NCBI RefSeq assembly: GCF_003012795.1
Contig: NZ_PXYH01000002.1
Coordinates: 124,001-188,000 of the forward strand
DNA: 64,000 nt
Direction: 5' to 3'
DNA from: Zobellella taiwanensis
GTDB taxonomy: Bacteria; Pseudomonadota; Gammaproteobacteria; Enterobacterales; Aeromonadaceae
A model generated the notes under the pieces. The model was given only the letters and a program-made list of their open reading frames with translations. It did no database searches and was not told where the DNA came from. Positions 9,501 through 17,823 of this stretch are shown one piece after another (positions within the stretch are counted from its first letter, which is position 1; each line of letters starts with the position of its first letter). The position numbers and the translations under genes are program-made.

Positions 9501-11419
9501 ATCTGGGCAAAGGCATCCTGGAAACGCTCCTGGCTGGCGTCCAGATCGAGCGGGCCACCGGTATAGAGCATGGAAAAGTCGAGGATCCAGAAGGTCTGTT
9601 CGCCGCAATCGATCTCGTAGGGGGTTTCACCAATAACGCGCAGCCCCATGTTTTCCAGCATGGGCAGCACATCGGACAGGTGAATGGGTTCGGCTCTGTG
9701 ATACAGCTTGAGCCGTACCCGCTTGGAGTCCTTCTCTTCCTCCTGGGCACGGTAGAACAGCATACCCAGGGTATTGTCGTCGCTCAGCGCCTCGAGTTTT
9801 TCAATGTCGGCCACCGCCGAACCCGGCATCACTTCTTCGGTGTAGGCTCGGGGGAAGGCGCTGCGGTACTTGTTTTTCAGCCGGTTGCCCTCGGCCTCGC
9901 CGAAACTGGCGGACAGGGACTGCTCCAGCTTGTCTTCCCAGCTGCGGGCCGCTTCAATCAGGTTTGCCTGGATTTCGTTCACGTCGATGTCCATTGAGTT
10001 GTTCTGCACCCGGATCAGGTAATGGGTGCGGGCCAGCACGCCTTCGGAGAAATAGGTGGTGAATTCCACCTCTTCGGTGGAGCCGAAATAGCGCTGAAAA
10101 ATACGCTGGGTCTTTTCCCGCAGGGCGGTGTTGTAACGCTCCTTGGTGACGTACACCATGCAGGAAAAAAAGCGGCCGAACAGATCCCGGCGCACGAACA
10201 GCCGGGTCATGTCCCGCTCCTGCATGCCGAGCACGCCCAGGCCGATGTCGAGCAGCTCCTGCTCGTTGGCCTGGATCAGTTCGTCGCGGGGATAGGTTTC
10301 GAGAATATTGAGCAGCGCCTTGTAGGCATGAGAGCCCGCTTCCAGCCCGGAGGCGTCGATAATGCGCCTGAGCTTGGCGCCGATCAGCGGAATTTGCATG
10401 GCACTGGTGTTGTAGATGCTGGAGGCATAAAGACCGATAAAGCGATCCTCGCCGATGACCCTGCCCTGCTCGTCGAAGCGCTTGACGCCGATGTAGTCGA
10501 TGTAGGCGGGCCTGTGTACCCGGGATTTGTGGTTGGTCTTGGTCAGCACCAGGATGTCCTTGCTGAGCGCCGCCTCCCGCGCCGAGGCGGTCAGGCTGCT
10601 GAGCCTGAGCCCTTCGCTGTGCTGCGCCTTGCGCATCAGGCCCAGGCTCGACTCGGGCTCGGGCACCAGCTCGTAGTCGCCCTCGATGGCGGACACATTG
10701 TAGCGGCGGTAGCCCATCAGGGTGAAATTGTGATCCGCCACCCAGCTTAAAAAGGCCAGGGTCTGCTGCAGATCTTCCCCGTCCTGATGGCGGGCCTGCC
10801 GGGGCAGCGTCGCTATGATGCCGTTGAGTTGTTCGACCATGGGTTGCCAGTCGCCGACCGCCAGCGCCACTTCCTCCATCACCGACAGCAGCTCTTCACG
10901 CAGCCGCTCCCGCGCCGCCGTTTCCGGCTGGCGGTCTATCTCTATCAGGAAGGCGGTCTCCACCCGGTTTTGCTGTGCCTTGTCCTTGCTGCCGAGGATG
11001 TTCTGCAGCCGGCCCTGGTTGTCGCGCAGCAGGTGCATGGGCTGGTGCAGCATCAGGTGGGAGGTAATACCGAGGCGGGTCAGCGCCATGCGGATGGAAT
11101 CCACCAGAAAGGGCGCATCCTTGATAATCAGTTCCACTATGGTGTGCGGCGACTGCCAGCCATGGCGTGACAGCTCGGGGTTGTAGACCCGCACATAGGG
11201 TGACTGCTCGGCTCGGGTTTCGAAGGAATTCCAAAGACTGATGGCCGCACCGTACAGATCGCCGTCGTTACGATGGTTGAGATCATCGGCCGTCATGCCG
11301 CTATAAAGCTTGCTGACAAAGGTTTGCACCAGGGGCGCGGTCGATTCGGGAAATTTGTGGTTTACCAGTTGATTGACGTTTTCAAGCAAAACGGATGCTG
11401 TGGCGTCTTTGAATATCAT
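6584..11419 (-). CDS. gdhB: NAD-specific glutamate dehydrogenase (large 180-kDa type)
   Basis: Catabolic enzyme converting glutamate plus NAD+ to 2-oxoglutarate, ammonia and NADH. At 1611 residues it belongs to the large GDH_N/bacterial NAD-GDH family (about 1600 residues), not the 450-residue class. The ATG at 11419 follows GAGGAA with good spacing; an upstream in-frame Met at 11470 lacks this. The N-terminal half carries ACT-like regulatory modules. The catalytic part (about residues 720-1230) contains GKVARGGLRWSDRREDFRTE, VPVGAKGGFV and the NAD-fold segment GIGDMAGDVFGNGML, and is followed by a long helical C-terminal domain. It is monocistronic, with a terminator behind it. The symbol follows Pseudomonas usage. 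Confidence 0.95.
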   Translation of the reverse strand: MIFKDATASVLLENVNQLVNHKFPESTAPLVQTFVSKLYSGMTADDLNHRNDGDLYGAAISLWNSFETRAEQSPYVRVYNPELSRHGWQSPHTIVELIIKDAPFLVDSIRMALTRLGITSHLMLHQPMHLLRDNQGRLQNILGSKDKAQQNRVETAFLIEIDRQPETAARERLREELLSVMEEVALAVGDWQPMVEQLNGIIATLPRQARHQDGEDLQQTLAFLSWVADHNFTLMGYRRYNVSAIEGDYELVPEPESSLGLMRKAQHSEGLRLSSLTASAREAALSKDILVLTKTNHKSRVHRPAYIDYIGVKRFDEQGRVIGEDRFIGLYASSIYNTSAMQIPLIGAKLRRIIDASGLEAGSHAYKALLNILETYPRDELIQANEQELLDIGLGVLGMQERDMTRLFVRRDLFGRFFSCMVYVTKERYNTALREKTQRIFQRYFGSTEEVEFTTYFSEGVLARTHYLIRVQNNSMDIDVNEIQANLIEAARSWEDKLEQSLSASFGEAEGNRLKNKYRSAFPRAYTEEVMPGSAVADIEKLEALSDDNTLGMLFYRAQEEEKDSKRVRLKLYHRAEPIHLSDVLPMLENMGLRVIGETPYEIDCGEQTFWILDFSMLYTGGPLDLDASQERFQDAFAQIWNNGLENDGFNRLILATGLSGREVSVLRAYAKYMRQTGVSFSQSYIEETLSRYPGLAALLFSLFQRRLSPRLKQDPKQLQKLHQQLVEELDQVANLDDDRIIRRYMEMIEATLRTNFYQPAADGRDKAYISFKMAPELISEMPLPLPKFEIFVYSPRVEGVHLRWGKVARGGLRWSDRREDFRTEVLGLVKAQQVKNTVIVPVGAKGGFVCKQLPVGDRAAFLKEGQACYRLFIRGLLDVTDNIVQGEVIPPKNVVRHDEDDYYLVVAADKGTATFSDIANEISAEYGHWLGDAFASGGSVGYDHKKMGITARGAWESVKRHFRELGIDCQTTDFTCVGIGDMAGDVFGNGMLLSRHTRLVGAFNHMHIFIDPEPDAAATFKERERLFKLPGSSWDDYNRELISEGGGIFLRSAKSIKLTPQMKKLLGTQKASLTPTEVIRHLLTAEVDLLWNGGIGTYIKSRRETDADVGDRANDAVRVNGEEVRARVVGEGGNLGCTQLGRIEYAAGGGHINTDFTDNVGGVDCSDNEVNIKILLNALVDKGELTKKHRDQLLYDMTQDVAAIVLTNAYRQSQTISITQHRGAETLKEHQRFMQWLEREGRLDRNLEYLPNDEELAERMAAGRGLTRPELAILVAYGKMVLKDMLNVPELTDNDYIARLLPASMPAQLVERFGEALMSHPLRGEIIATRLANIMVNDMGFNFANRMLDETGASMTDIAISFVIAREVFGMNQLMRDIEALDNQVPAELQLHMFYQVRRMVRRATRWFLRSRNRNLSIEQTIAQFRPAYEALTEHLYEVMVADEVAEHQAAVARLTEQGVPAGVAGRVAHMSSLFSALDLAQVANEQQRDIAVVARLYFHLGAELELHWFLDQINQQAVGNHWQALARAAFREELDYQQRSLTSVVLKHCKAQDECASMLDQWLNEHEQLLNRWRHLLADFKTSGSHEFAKFSVALRELNLLNLNCINAV

Positions 11420-11734
11420 GGCGTCGTGTTCCTCGGGTACAGGCAATAACCATGGGGAGAGTAGCCCCAACGGGACCCGTCCAGTTTAAGCCCGGCCCAT
11501 GGCGAATGCGAGTAAAGCAGAGAAACAAGGTCTAAAAATATCGACCAGGTCACTTGTGGCTGGAATATATACAAAGAGAAATTGGGTGCTTACGGGATAA
11601 TATTCTAAAAGTAAATGAATTGTTTATTTCTTATTTTGAATAAATAGGCATTTTCGTTATTAATTACGATAAATGGCTGAATAAAAAGATAAAAGGCCCG
11701 GAAAACGGGCCTGGTTAAAGCTGTGCTGGTCGGA
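11420..11734 (+). other. AT-rich intergenic region upstream of gdhB
   Basis: 315 bp between the gdhB start and the end of the DUF2835 gene, much richer in A+T than its surroundings. It holds the DUF2835/pepN terminator at its right end and presumably the gdhB promoter, but no convincing -35/-10 pair can be assigned. An imperfect inverted repeat TCGTTATTAATTACGA at 11654-11669 is a possible operator. No gene is seen. Confidence 0.6.
11685..11712 (-). terminator. terminator after pepN-DUF2835
   Basis: AGGCCCG (11694-11700) pairs with CGGGCCT (11706-11712) around a 5-nt loop. On the minus strand the stem is followed by TTTATCTTTTTA, a standard rho-independent terminator for the pepN unit. Confidence 0.85.
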
Positions 11735-11953
11735 TCAGAGCCGGAGCAGGCGGTGAAATTGATTACCGCTGCTCAGTTCGATTTCAAAACGACCGTTCAG
11801 GCCATCGTGACCGACAAAGGGGCGGAAATGATGGAGCGGCACCTGCAGCCGCAGTCCCTGCTCCGTCATCACCGACAGGGAAGCCACCCTGCCCTGGTAA
11901 TACTGCAGCAATTCGGGCCGGGAAATGGCCAGCCGAAACCGCAGCCGTTTCAT
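11735..11953 (-). CDS. DUF2835 family protein
   Basis: Small cytosolic protein of 72 residues starting MKRLRFRLAISRPELLQYYQG, with a pattern typical of DUF2835: a beta-rich domain with PLHHFRPFVGHDGLNGRFEIEL in the second half. Function is unknown. Its ATG overlaps the pepN stop codon by one base (TGATG), so it is translationally coupled to pepN, an arrangement also seen in Vibrio and Aeromonas relatives. It is followed by a terminator. Confidence 0.8.
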   Translation of the reverse strand: MKRLRFRLAISRPELLQYYQGRVASLSVMTEQGLRLQVPLHHFRPFVGHDGLNGRFEIELSSGNQFHRLLRL

Positions 11954-14559
11954 CAGTCCAGCGCCTTGCTGATTTTTTCGAACAAATCCCGGGCCAGATC
12001 CGGCCTGTCCATCAGCCGTTGCAACCGCTCGCGGATCAGCAGTCGGCGGGCCTCGTCCAGCCGGGCGAACTGGATCAGCGGGGTCAGCAGGCGTGAGGCA
12101 ACCTGGGGGTTGCTGTGGTTGAGTTGCTCCAGCACCTCCAGCAGCAGGTCGTAGCCGGCGCCGTCGATACGGTGGAACTGCTCCGGGTTGCCCTGGCTGA
12201 AGGCGCCGATCAGCGCCCGTACCCGGTTGGGGTTGCCCAGGCTGAAGGTAGGATGGGACATCAGCTCACGAACCCGCTGCAGGGTGTCGCTATCCGGTGC
12301 CGTGGCCTGCAGCCGGAACCAGTTGTCCAGCACCAGGCCATCGTGGCGCCATTTGGATTCAAAGTCGTCCAGCATGCCATGGCGCGCCTCCAGGCCGGCG
12401 CGCACCGCCGCCCGCATTGCCGCCAGGGTATCGGTCATGTTGTCGGCAGCGGCGTATTGCCGCTCCACCCACTGCGCCTCTCCGGCCAGGGCCAGGTAGC
12501 CCAGGGCCACGTTTTTCAGCGCCCGGCGGGCCATATCCTGGTGATCGATACGATATTCGGGGGTCAGGTTATCCTGGTAGGCCTGCCGCCAGCAGGGGGC
12601 AAGAGCCTCGGCCAGATCCCGGGCCAGCCGGCGGCGAACCTCGGCCAGCACGGTGATGTCCACCTGCTCGAACAGCTCCAGCAGGCTGGCCGGATCGGGC
12701 AGGGTCAGCATCTCCGCCTTGAGCGCCCGGTCCAGGCCGGCATCCTCCAGGGTGGTGCGGAAGATGTCCACCAGGCTGCGCGGCAGCACGGCCGGCTGGC
12801 GGCGCAGGCAAAGTTCAACGTTGTGCTTCACCGTTTGGTTGACCAGGGTCTGCACCGCGTCCCAGCGGACGAATTCGTCGATACTGGCGCGGGCCAGCAG
12901 CGACAGTTGCTCGTCGCTGTAGTCGTATTCCAGCTTCACCGGCGCGGAAAAACCCTGCAACAGGGCCGGCACCGGCCGGGAAGGCACCTGTTCAAATTCG
13001 AACCGCTGCTCCGCCTCGAGTACGTCGAGCACGGGGCCGACCGACTCGCCGCCCGCCATCAGCATGATGGGCTCGCCCTGCTCGCTGTACAGGGCGAGGC
13101 TGAGGGGAATATGCAGCGGCAGCTTTTCCTGTTGATCCCGGGTCGGCGGAGTGTGCTGGCGCACGCTCAGGGTATAGCGCTGATGCTCGGCGTCGTAGTC
13201 GTCCGATACCTGCAGCACCGGGGTGCCGGACTGGCTGTACCAGCGCTTGAAACGGCTCAGGTCCCGGCCGCTGGCTTCGCTCATGGCCGCCACAAAATCA
13301 TCGCAGGTGGCGGCCTGGCCGTCGTGGCGCTGCAGGTAGAGGGCCAGGCCGGCCTGGAATGCCTGCTCGCCGAGCAGGGTGTGCAGCATGCGGATCACTT
13401 CCGAGCCTTTTTCATACACGGTGAGGGTGTAGAAGTTGTTCATCTCGATTACCGCATCCGGACGGATGGGGTGCGCCATGGGGCCGGCGTCTTCGGCGAA
13501 CTGGGGGCCGCGGATGATGCGTACGTTGCGGATGCGGTTGACGGTGCGCGAGCCCAGATCGGAAGAAAACTCCTGGTCGCGGAACACGGTCAGCCCTTCC
13601 TTGAGGGACAGCTGGAACCAGTCGCGGCAGGTAACCCGGTTGCCGGTCCAGTTGTGGAAATACTCATGCCCGATCACCCGTTCCACATCCAGGTAGTCGT
13701 CGTCGGTGGCGGTGGCGGCATCGGCGAGCACAAACTTGGCATTGAATATGTTCAGCCCCTTGTTTTCCATGGCGCCCATATTGAAGAAGTCCACCGCCAC
13801 TATCATGTAAATGTCGAGATCGTACTCCAGGTGGCAGCGTTGCTCGTCCCAGCGCATCGAGGCCTTGAGGCTGTCCATGGCGTGACCGGCCCGGTGCAGG
13901 TTGCCCTTGTCGACGTAGATTTCAAGCGCCACCTGCCGCCCGCCGTGGGTGGTATAGCTGTCACGCAGCACGTCGAAATCCCCCGCCACCAGGGCGAACA
14001 GGTAGGCGGGCTTGGGAAAGGGATCCTGCCACTGCACCCAATGGCGACCGTCATCGAGCTGCCCCTGCCCCACCCGGTTGCCGTTGGACAGCAGGAAGGG
14101 ATAGCACTGGGCATCGGCGGTGATGCGGGTGCTGAAGCGGGCCAGGACATCGGGCCGGTCGAGATAATAGGTGATGCCCCGAAACCCCTGGGCCTCGCAC
14201 TGGGTGCAAAAGGCCGAGCCCGAGCGGTACAGCCCCTCCAACGCGCTGTTGGCGGTGGGATTGATGCGGGTCTTCAGGGTCAGCACGAATTCCTGGGGAA
14301 CCTGGGGCAGGATCAGGCAGCCCTCGGCCAGTTGATACTGCTCGGTGGCCACGCCATTGACCGAAACGGCCAGCAGCTCCAGCTGCTCCCCGTCCAGTAC
14401 CAGAGGCTCGCTGTGCTCGCCGTTGCGGCGCACCCGGCTGATGGCCACCACCTCGGTGGCAGTCTCGTCGAGCTGGATATCCAGATCCAGGGTGTCTATC
14501 CAGTAATGGGGCGGCTGATAGTCTTCACGGTATTGCACTTGGGGTTTGCTCTGGGTCAT
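11953..14559 (-). CDS. pepN: aminopeptidase N (M1 metallopeptidase)
   Basis: Cytosolic zinc aminopeptidase that removes N-terminal residues from peptides late in protein turnover. It has 868 residues (E. coli 870). The exopeptidase motif GAMENKGLN (about 262) and the zinc site HEYFHNWTGNRVT (about 298), with the second Glu ligand in LKEGLTVFRDQEFSSD, are intact. The M1 N-terminal beta domain, catalytic domain, Ig-like DUF3458 domain and helical C-terminal domain are all represented. ATG at 14559. Transcribed with the small DUF2835 gene. Confidence 0.97.
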   Translation of the reverse strand: MTQSKPQVQYREDYQPPHYWIDTLDLDIQLDETATEVVAISRVRRNGEHSEPLVLDGEQLELLAVSVNGVATEQYQLAEGCLILPQVPQEFVLTLKTRINPTANSALEGLYRSGSAFCTQCEAQGFRGITYYLDRPDVLARFSTRITADAQCYPFLLSNGNRVGQGQLDDGRHWVQWQDPFPKPAYLFALVAGDFDVLRDSYTTHGGRQVALEIYVDKGNLHRAGHAMDSLKASMRWDEQRCHLEYDLDIYMIVAVDFFNMGAMENKGLNIFNAKFVLADAATATDDDYLDVERVIGHEYFHNWTGNRVTCRDWFQLSLKEGLTVFRDQEFSSDLGSRTVNRIRNVRIIRGPQFAEDAGPMAHPIRPDAVIEMNNFYTLTVYEKGSEVIRMLHTLLGEQAFQAGLALYLQRHDGQAATCDDFVAAMSEASGRDLSRFKRWYSQSGTPVLQVSDDYDAEHQRYTLSVRQHTPPTRDQQEKLPLHIPLSLALYSEQGEPIMLMAGGESVGPVLDVLEAEQRFEFEQVPSRPVPALLQGFSAPVKLEYDYSDEQLSLLARASIDEFVRWDAVQTLVNQTVKHNVELCLRRQPAVLPRSLVDIFRTTLEDAGLDRALKAEMLTLPDPASLLELFEQVDITVLAEVRRRLARDLAEALAPCWRQAYQDNLTPEYRIDHQDMARRALKNVALGYLALAGEAQWVERQYAAADNMTDTLAAMRAAVRAGLEARHGMLDDFESKWRHDGLVLDNWFRLQATAPDSDTLQRVRELMSHPTFSLGNPNRVRALIGAFSQGNPEQFHRIDGAGYDLLLEVLEQLNHSNPQVASRLLTPLIQFARLDEARRLLIRERLQRLMDRPDLARDLFEKISKALD

Positions 14560-14589
14560 AACGGCATCTCGTTAAAGTCTTCGGGCGGG

Positions 14590-14627
14590 CTTTAATAAGA
14601 AAGCCCGGCACCCGAGGGGCGCCGGGC
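14590..14627 (-). terminator. terminator after prc
   Basis: GCCCGGC (14603-14609) pairs with GCCGGGC (14621-14627). On the minus strand the hairpin is followed by TTTCTTATTAAAG. It lies 7 bp past the prc stop and before the pepN start, separating the two transcripts. Confidence 0.8.
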
Positions 14628-14634
14628 CGGGGAT

Positions 14635-16641
14635 TCAGCCCAGCATGTCGGCCAGGTCGGCGGTGATGCGGGCAGCTTCCTGCAGATAGCTGTCTTCGGG
14701 CTCGAAGTCGCCGGGCGCCTGATCGAGGCTGTCCACCGGCTCCTTACCGGCGCGCTGCAGCCGGTCGTTGAGCCGTGCCAGGGTGCGGGCGTCCTGCTCG
14801 TCCAGCTCGGCCCGGCGCTCGGCCAGATTGAGGGAAACCGAATCCCTGTCCTTGTGCTGGCGGTACTCCTTGATGTCCTCGAACACATAAGCGAATTCGG
14901 GGTCCTGCTCTATCCGTGCCTGGTGGCGCTGGCGCAGTTTGCCGAGCAGGGGGTTGAGATCCTGAATCCGGCTGTAGTCGACGCTGGAGATCTGATCCCA
15001 GGGCAAGGCGTTCTTTTCCATGCTCTCGCCGGTCTCCTCCGCCTCGATGGCGGTGGGGAACGGAATGTCCGGCTGCACACCCCGGTTCTGGGTACTGCCG
15101 CCATTGATACGGTAGAACTTGGCGATGGTGAACTGCACGAAGCCCATGGGGTTTTCGTAAAGATCGTAAATGCGCGACAGGCTGCGGTGTTGCTGCACAG
15201 TGCCCTTGCCGAAGGTATTTTCGCCGAGGATCACGGCCCGGCCGTAGTCCTTCATGGCGGCGGCGAAAATTTCCGAGGCGGACGCCGAATAGCGGTCTAC
15301 CAGCACCGCCATGGGGCCGTCGTAGGCGAGCTGGTTGTCTTCGTCGCCATTGACCGAAATCCGGCCCAGGCCGTCGCGGATCTGTACCACGGGGCCGCTG
15401 TCGATAAACAGGCCGGTGAGCGAGGAGGCCTCGGTCAGGGCGCCGCCGCCGTTGGCCCGCAGGTCGATCACCAGGCCGTCGATGCCCTGCTGCTTGAGCT
15501 TGTCGATTTCCTTGGCCACGTCCACGCTCAGGTTGACGTAAAAACTCGGGATCTCGACCACCCCTATGTTGCGCCCGCCCGCCTCCAGCACCTTGCCGCT
15601 GGCGGCCCTGTCTTCCAGCCGCACCGTGTCGCGGGTCAGTTCAACGACGCGCGGCGTGGCGGCCACAGCCTGGCCGCGCTGGATCTGCAGCCAGACCTTG
15701 GTGCCCTTGGGACCCTTGATCAGATCCACCACCTCATCCAGTCGCCAGCCGATAACGTCGGTGATTTGATCCGCCTGCTGCCCCACCCCGATGATGCGAT
15801 CGTCGGGTTGCAGTTCGCTGGAGCGGGCCGCCGGGCCGCCGGGCACCAGGGAGCGGATCACGGTGTAGTCGTCCTCTGCCTGCAGCACCGCACCTATGCC
15901 CTCGAGGGAGAGGTTCATTTCGGTTTCGAAGCGTTCGGCGTTGCGCGGGCTCAGGTAGCTGGTGTGGGGCTCGATGGCGCGGGCGAAGGCGTTGGCAAAG
16001 CCCTGGAAGGCGTCCTCGCTTTCGCTCTGGGACAGGCGCTTGATGGCGTTGTTGTACCGCTTGGCCAGGGTGTCCCGGATCTCGTCCCATTCCTTGTCGG
16101 CCAGGGCCAGGCTCAGGGCGTCGAATTTCACCCGCTGCCGCCATAGCTCGTCGAGCGCCGCCTTGTCCTCGGGCCAGTCGGCCCGGGTACGGTCGAACTG
16201 ATATTCCTCGTCGCCATCGAAGGTCATGGGCGTATCGAGCAACGACAGGGCATAGACCAGGCGATCGTAGCGCTTGAGCAGGCTTTCGTTGTACATCTCG
16301 AAGGCGGTGTCCAGCCTCCCCGCACGCAGCAGATCGTCGAAGCTGTGCCGGTGGCGCTCGAAGCGACGAATGTCGTCCCGGGTGAAAATATTCTTGCTGA
16401 AATCCAGGCTCTCGATATAGCGGTCGAAGATTTCCTCCGAGAAGGCATCGTCGAGCTGGAACTGTTGATAATGGGAGCGGGTGAACAGCGCGGTGATCCG
16501 CTTGCTGGCGGCCGCATGCTGACTCTCCGGCGCCAGGACGGGAATGGCCGAGGCCTCGATGGCCGGTGGCACTGCCCAGGCGATCCCGGCGGCCAGCAAG
16601 CCCGCGGCCACCAGGGACAAACGAATTCCGTGACTGATCAA
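14635..16641 (-). CDS. prc: periplasmic tail-specific protease Prc (Tsp)
   Basis: S41 serine peptidase that trims C-termini in the periplasm, including FtsI maturation and control of MepS murein hydrolase in E. coli. It has 668 residues (E. coli 682). A signal peptide ends near AGIAWAVPPA. A PDZ domain around residues 240-320 is followed by the peptidase core with YSASASEIFAAAM (catalytic Ser) and ENTFGKGTVQQ (catalytic Lys). The start is TTG at 16641, supported by AAGGAG about 7 bases upstream. It begins 10 bp after proQ, giving the conserved msrC-proQ-prc order. Confidence 0.95.
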   Translation of the reverse strand: MISHGIRLSLVAAGLLAAGIAWAVPPAIEASAIPVLAPESQHAAASKRITALFTRSHYQQFQLDDAFSEEIFDRYIESLDFSKNIFTRDDIRRFERHRHSFDDLLRAGRLDTAFEMYNESLLKRYDRLVYALSLLDTPMTFDGDEEYQFDRTRADWPEDKAALDELWRQRVKFDALSLALADKEWDEIRDTLAKRYNNAIKRLSQSESEDAFQGFANAFARAIEPHTSYLSPRNAERFETEMNLSLEGIGAVLQAEDDYTVIRSLVPGGPAARSSELQPDDRIIGVGQQADQITDVIGWRLDEVVDLIKGPKGTKVWLQIQRGQAVAATPRVVELTRDTVRLEDRAASGKVLEAGGRNIGVVEIPSFYVNLSVDVAKEIDKLKQQGIDGLVIDLRANGGGALTEASSLTGLFIDSGPVVQIRDGLGRISVNGDEDNQLAYDGPMAVLVDRYSASASEIFAAAMKDYGRAVILGENTFGKGTVQQHRSLSRIYDLYENPMGFVQFTIAKFYRINGGSTQNRGVQPDIPFPTAIEAEETGESMEKNALPWDQISSVDYSRIQDLNPLLGKLRQRHQARIEQDPEFAYVFEDIKEYRQHKDRDSVSLNLAERRAELDEQDARTLARLNDRLQRAGKEPVDSLDQAPGDFEPEDSYLQEAARITADLADMLG

Positions 16642-16651
16642 ACCCTACTCC

Positions 16652-17200
16652 TTAGAGAATAAGATGGTCAAACTTGACGCGGACCGACATGCCGGTCTTG
16701 AGCTCCACCTGAACGTCGTCGCGGGTCACTTCCTTGATGGTAGCGGGAACCGGCGACTTGCCCAGCAACACTTTGACATTCTGCTCCACCGACAAGTTCG
16801 CAGGATCGACCTTGCGCGGGCGGGGCTTGGGTTTGCGGGCGGCGGCAGGTTTGTCCTTGCGGGCGCCAAACACCTTCTCCTTGCTTTCCTTGAGGGTGCC
16901 CTTGGCGTGATCGATGTGTTCCTGGGTCAGCTCGCCGCAGACGTTACCGTCCAGATCGACCCGGCTCATACCCGGCTTGAGGCCGTGCAGGTAACGCCAG
17001 CTCGAGGTGTACTGGCGCAGAGCGGTACGCAACAGGGTCTTGGATACCTTGGGGTCTTCTGCCAGGCGTTCGGCCAGATCCTGAAAAATCCCTATCTTCA
17101 GGGGCTTTGCCTCACCGGTTGCAACGAAGCACAGGGGAAAGCGTTCGGCCAGGTAGGCGATGACTTCTTTACTGTTTTTAAGTTTTTCCGAGTTTTCCAT
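16652..17200 (-). CDS. proQ: RNA chaperone ProQ
   Basis: Global RNA-binding protein of the FinO/ProQ family that binds structured sRNAs and mRNA 3' ends. It has 182 residues (E. coli 232), with a shorter linker. The FinO domain (about 5-120) shows [27 protein letters not shown] and [15 protein letters not shown] short basic linker ([14 protein letters not shown]) leads to the C-terminal Tudor-like domain ending [15 protein letters not shown]. The ATG at 17200 matches the family start. It sits between msrC and prc; in E. coli ProQ also affects osmotic induction of ProP. Confidence 0.94.
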   Translation of the reverse strand: MENSEKLKNSKEVIAYLAERFPLCFVATGEAKPLKIGIFQDLAERLAEDPKVSKTLLRTALRQYTSSWRYLHGLKPGMSRVDLDGNVCGELTQEHIDHAKGTLKESKEKVFGARKDKPAAARKPKPRPRKVDPANLSVEQNVKVLLGKSPVPATIKEVTRDDVQVELKTGMSVRVKFDHLIL

Positions 17201-17291
17201 GAAATACCTTGGGATTAAGACCAGAGGGCGCACCGCCCGTTGAAACAGTCACATTATAAAGGGCGCACCAACAAAAGCGACCCCGTCGTTA

Positions 17292-17750
17292 TCACAGCAG
17301 CGGCAGTACCGCCGCCACCAGGGCCTGGAGCCCGACCTCGTCCTCCTCGTCGAAACGGTCAAAGCGGGGACTGTCGATGTCCAGTACGCCCCATACCGCG
17401 TCGCCCTGCCCCAGAGGCAGCACGATTTCCGAATTGCTGGCCCCGTCGCAGGCGATATGGCCGTCGAATTCATGTACATTGGCTACCCGCAGCACCCGGC
17501 TCTGGGCCGCCGCGCCGCCGCACACGCCCCGTCCCATGGGGATGCGCACGCAGGCCGGCTTGCCCTGGAAGGGCCCCAGTACCAGGGTGTCCTGTTCACG
17601 CAGATAAAAACCGACCCAGTTGATGTCGTCGAGGGACAGGTTGAGCAGGGCCGACAGGTTGGCGAGTTTGGCAATACGGTTGGGTTCGCCTTCGCACAGG
17701 GCCCGGGCCTGGGCAGCGAGGCTTTGATAAAATGCAGCTTTTTCAGTCAT
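17292..17750 (-). CDS. msrC: free methionine-R-sulfoxide reductase (GAF domain)
   Basis: Cytosolic GAF-fold enzyme reducing free methionine-(R)-sulfoxide with thioredoxin. It has 152 residues from the ATG at 17750; a GTG 12 bases upstream is an alternative. The conserved cysteines are all present: ACVRIPMGRGVCGG contains two and HIACDGASNSEIV the catalytic third. The substrate-pocket acidic residues near VLDIDSPRFDRFDEED are also kept. It is the first gene of msrC-proQ-prc, divergent from the ABC exporter at 17824. Confidence 0.92.
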   Translation of the reverse strand: MTEKAAFYQSLAAQARALCEGEPNRIAKLANLSALLNLSLDDINWVGFYLREQDTLVLGPFQGKPACVRIPMGRGVCGGAAAQSRVLRVANVHEFDGHIACDGASNSEIVLPLGQGDAVWGVLDIDSPRFDRFDEEDEVGLQALVAAVLPLL

Positions 17751-17823
17751 AAAGGAAAACACCGTTAATTTTCGCCTAACTTACCTGCCCTTTCCCCAAA
17801 TGAAAACCCGATGATGGTGATTG

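Noticed and set aside
6656-9997. Plus-strand frame of 1113 codons opposite gdhB
   Set aside because: It is the antisense shadow of a clearly conserved 1611-residue enzyme in GC-rich DNA. Its translation is low-complexity (His/Gly/Gln/Val-rich) with no domain and no ribosome site.
11654-11669. Inverted repeat TCGTTATTAATTACGA as an operator
   Set aside because: Imperfect, AT-rich and without a known matching regulator; mentioned only within the gdhB upstream region.
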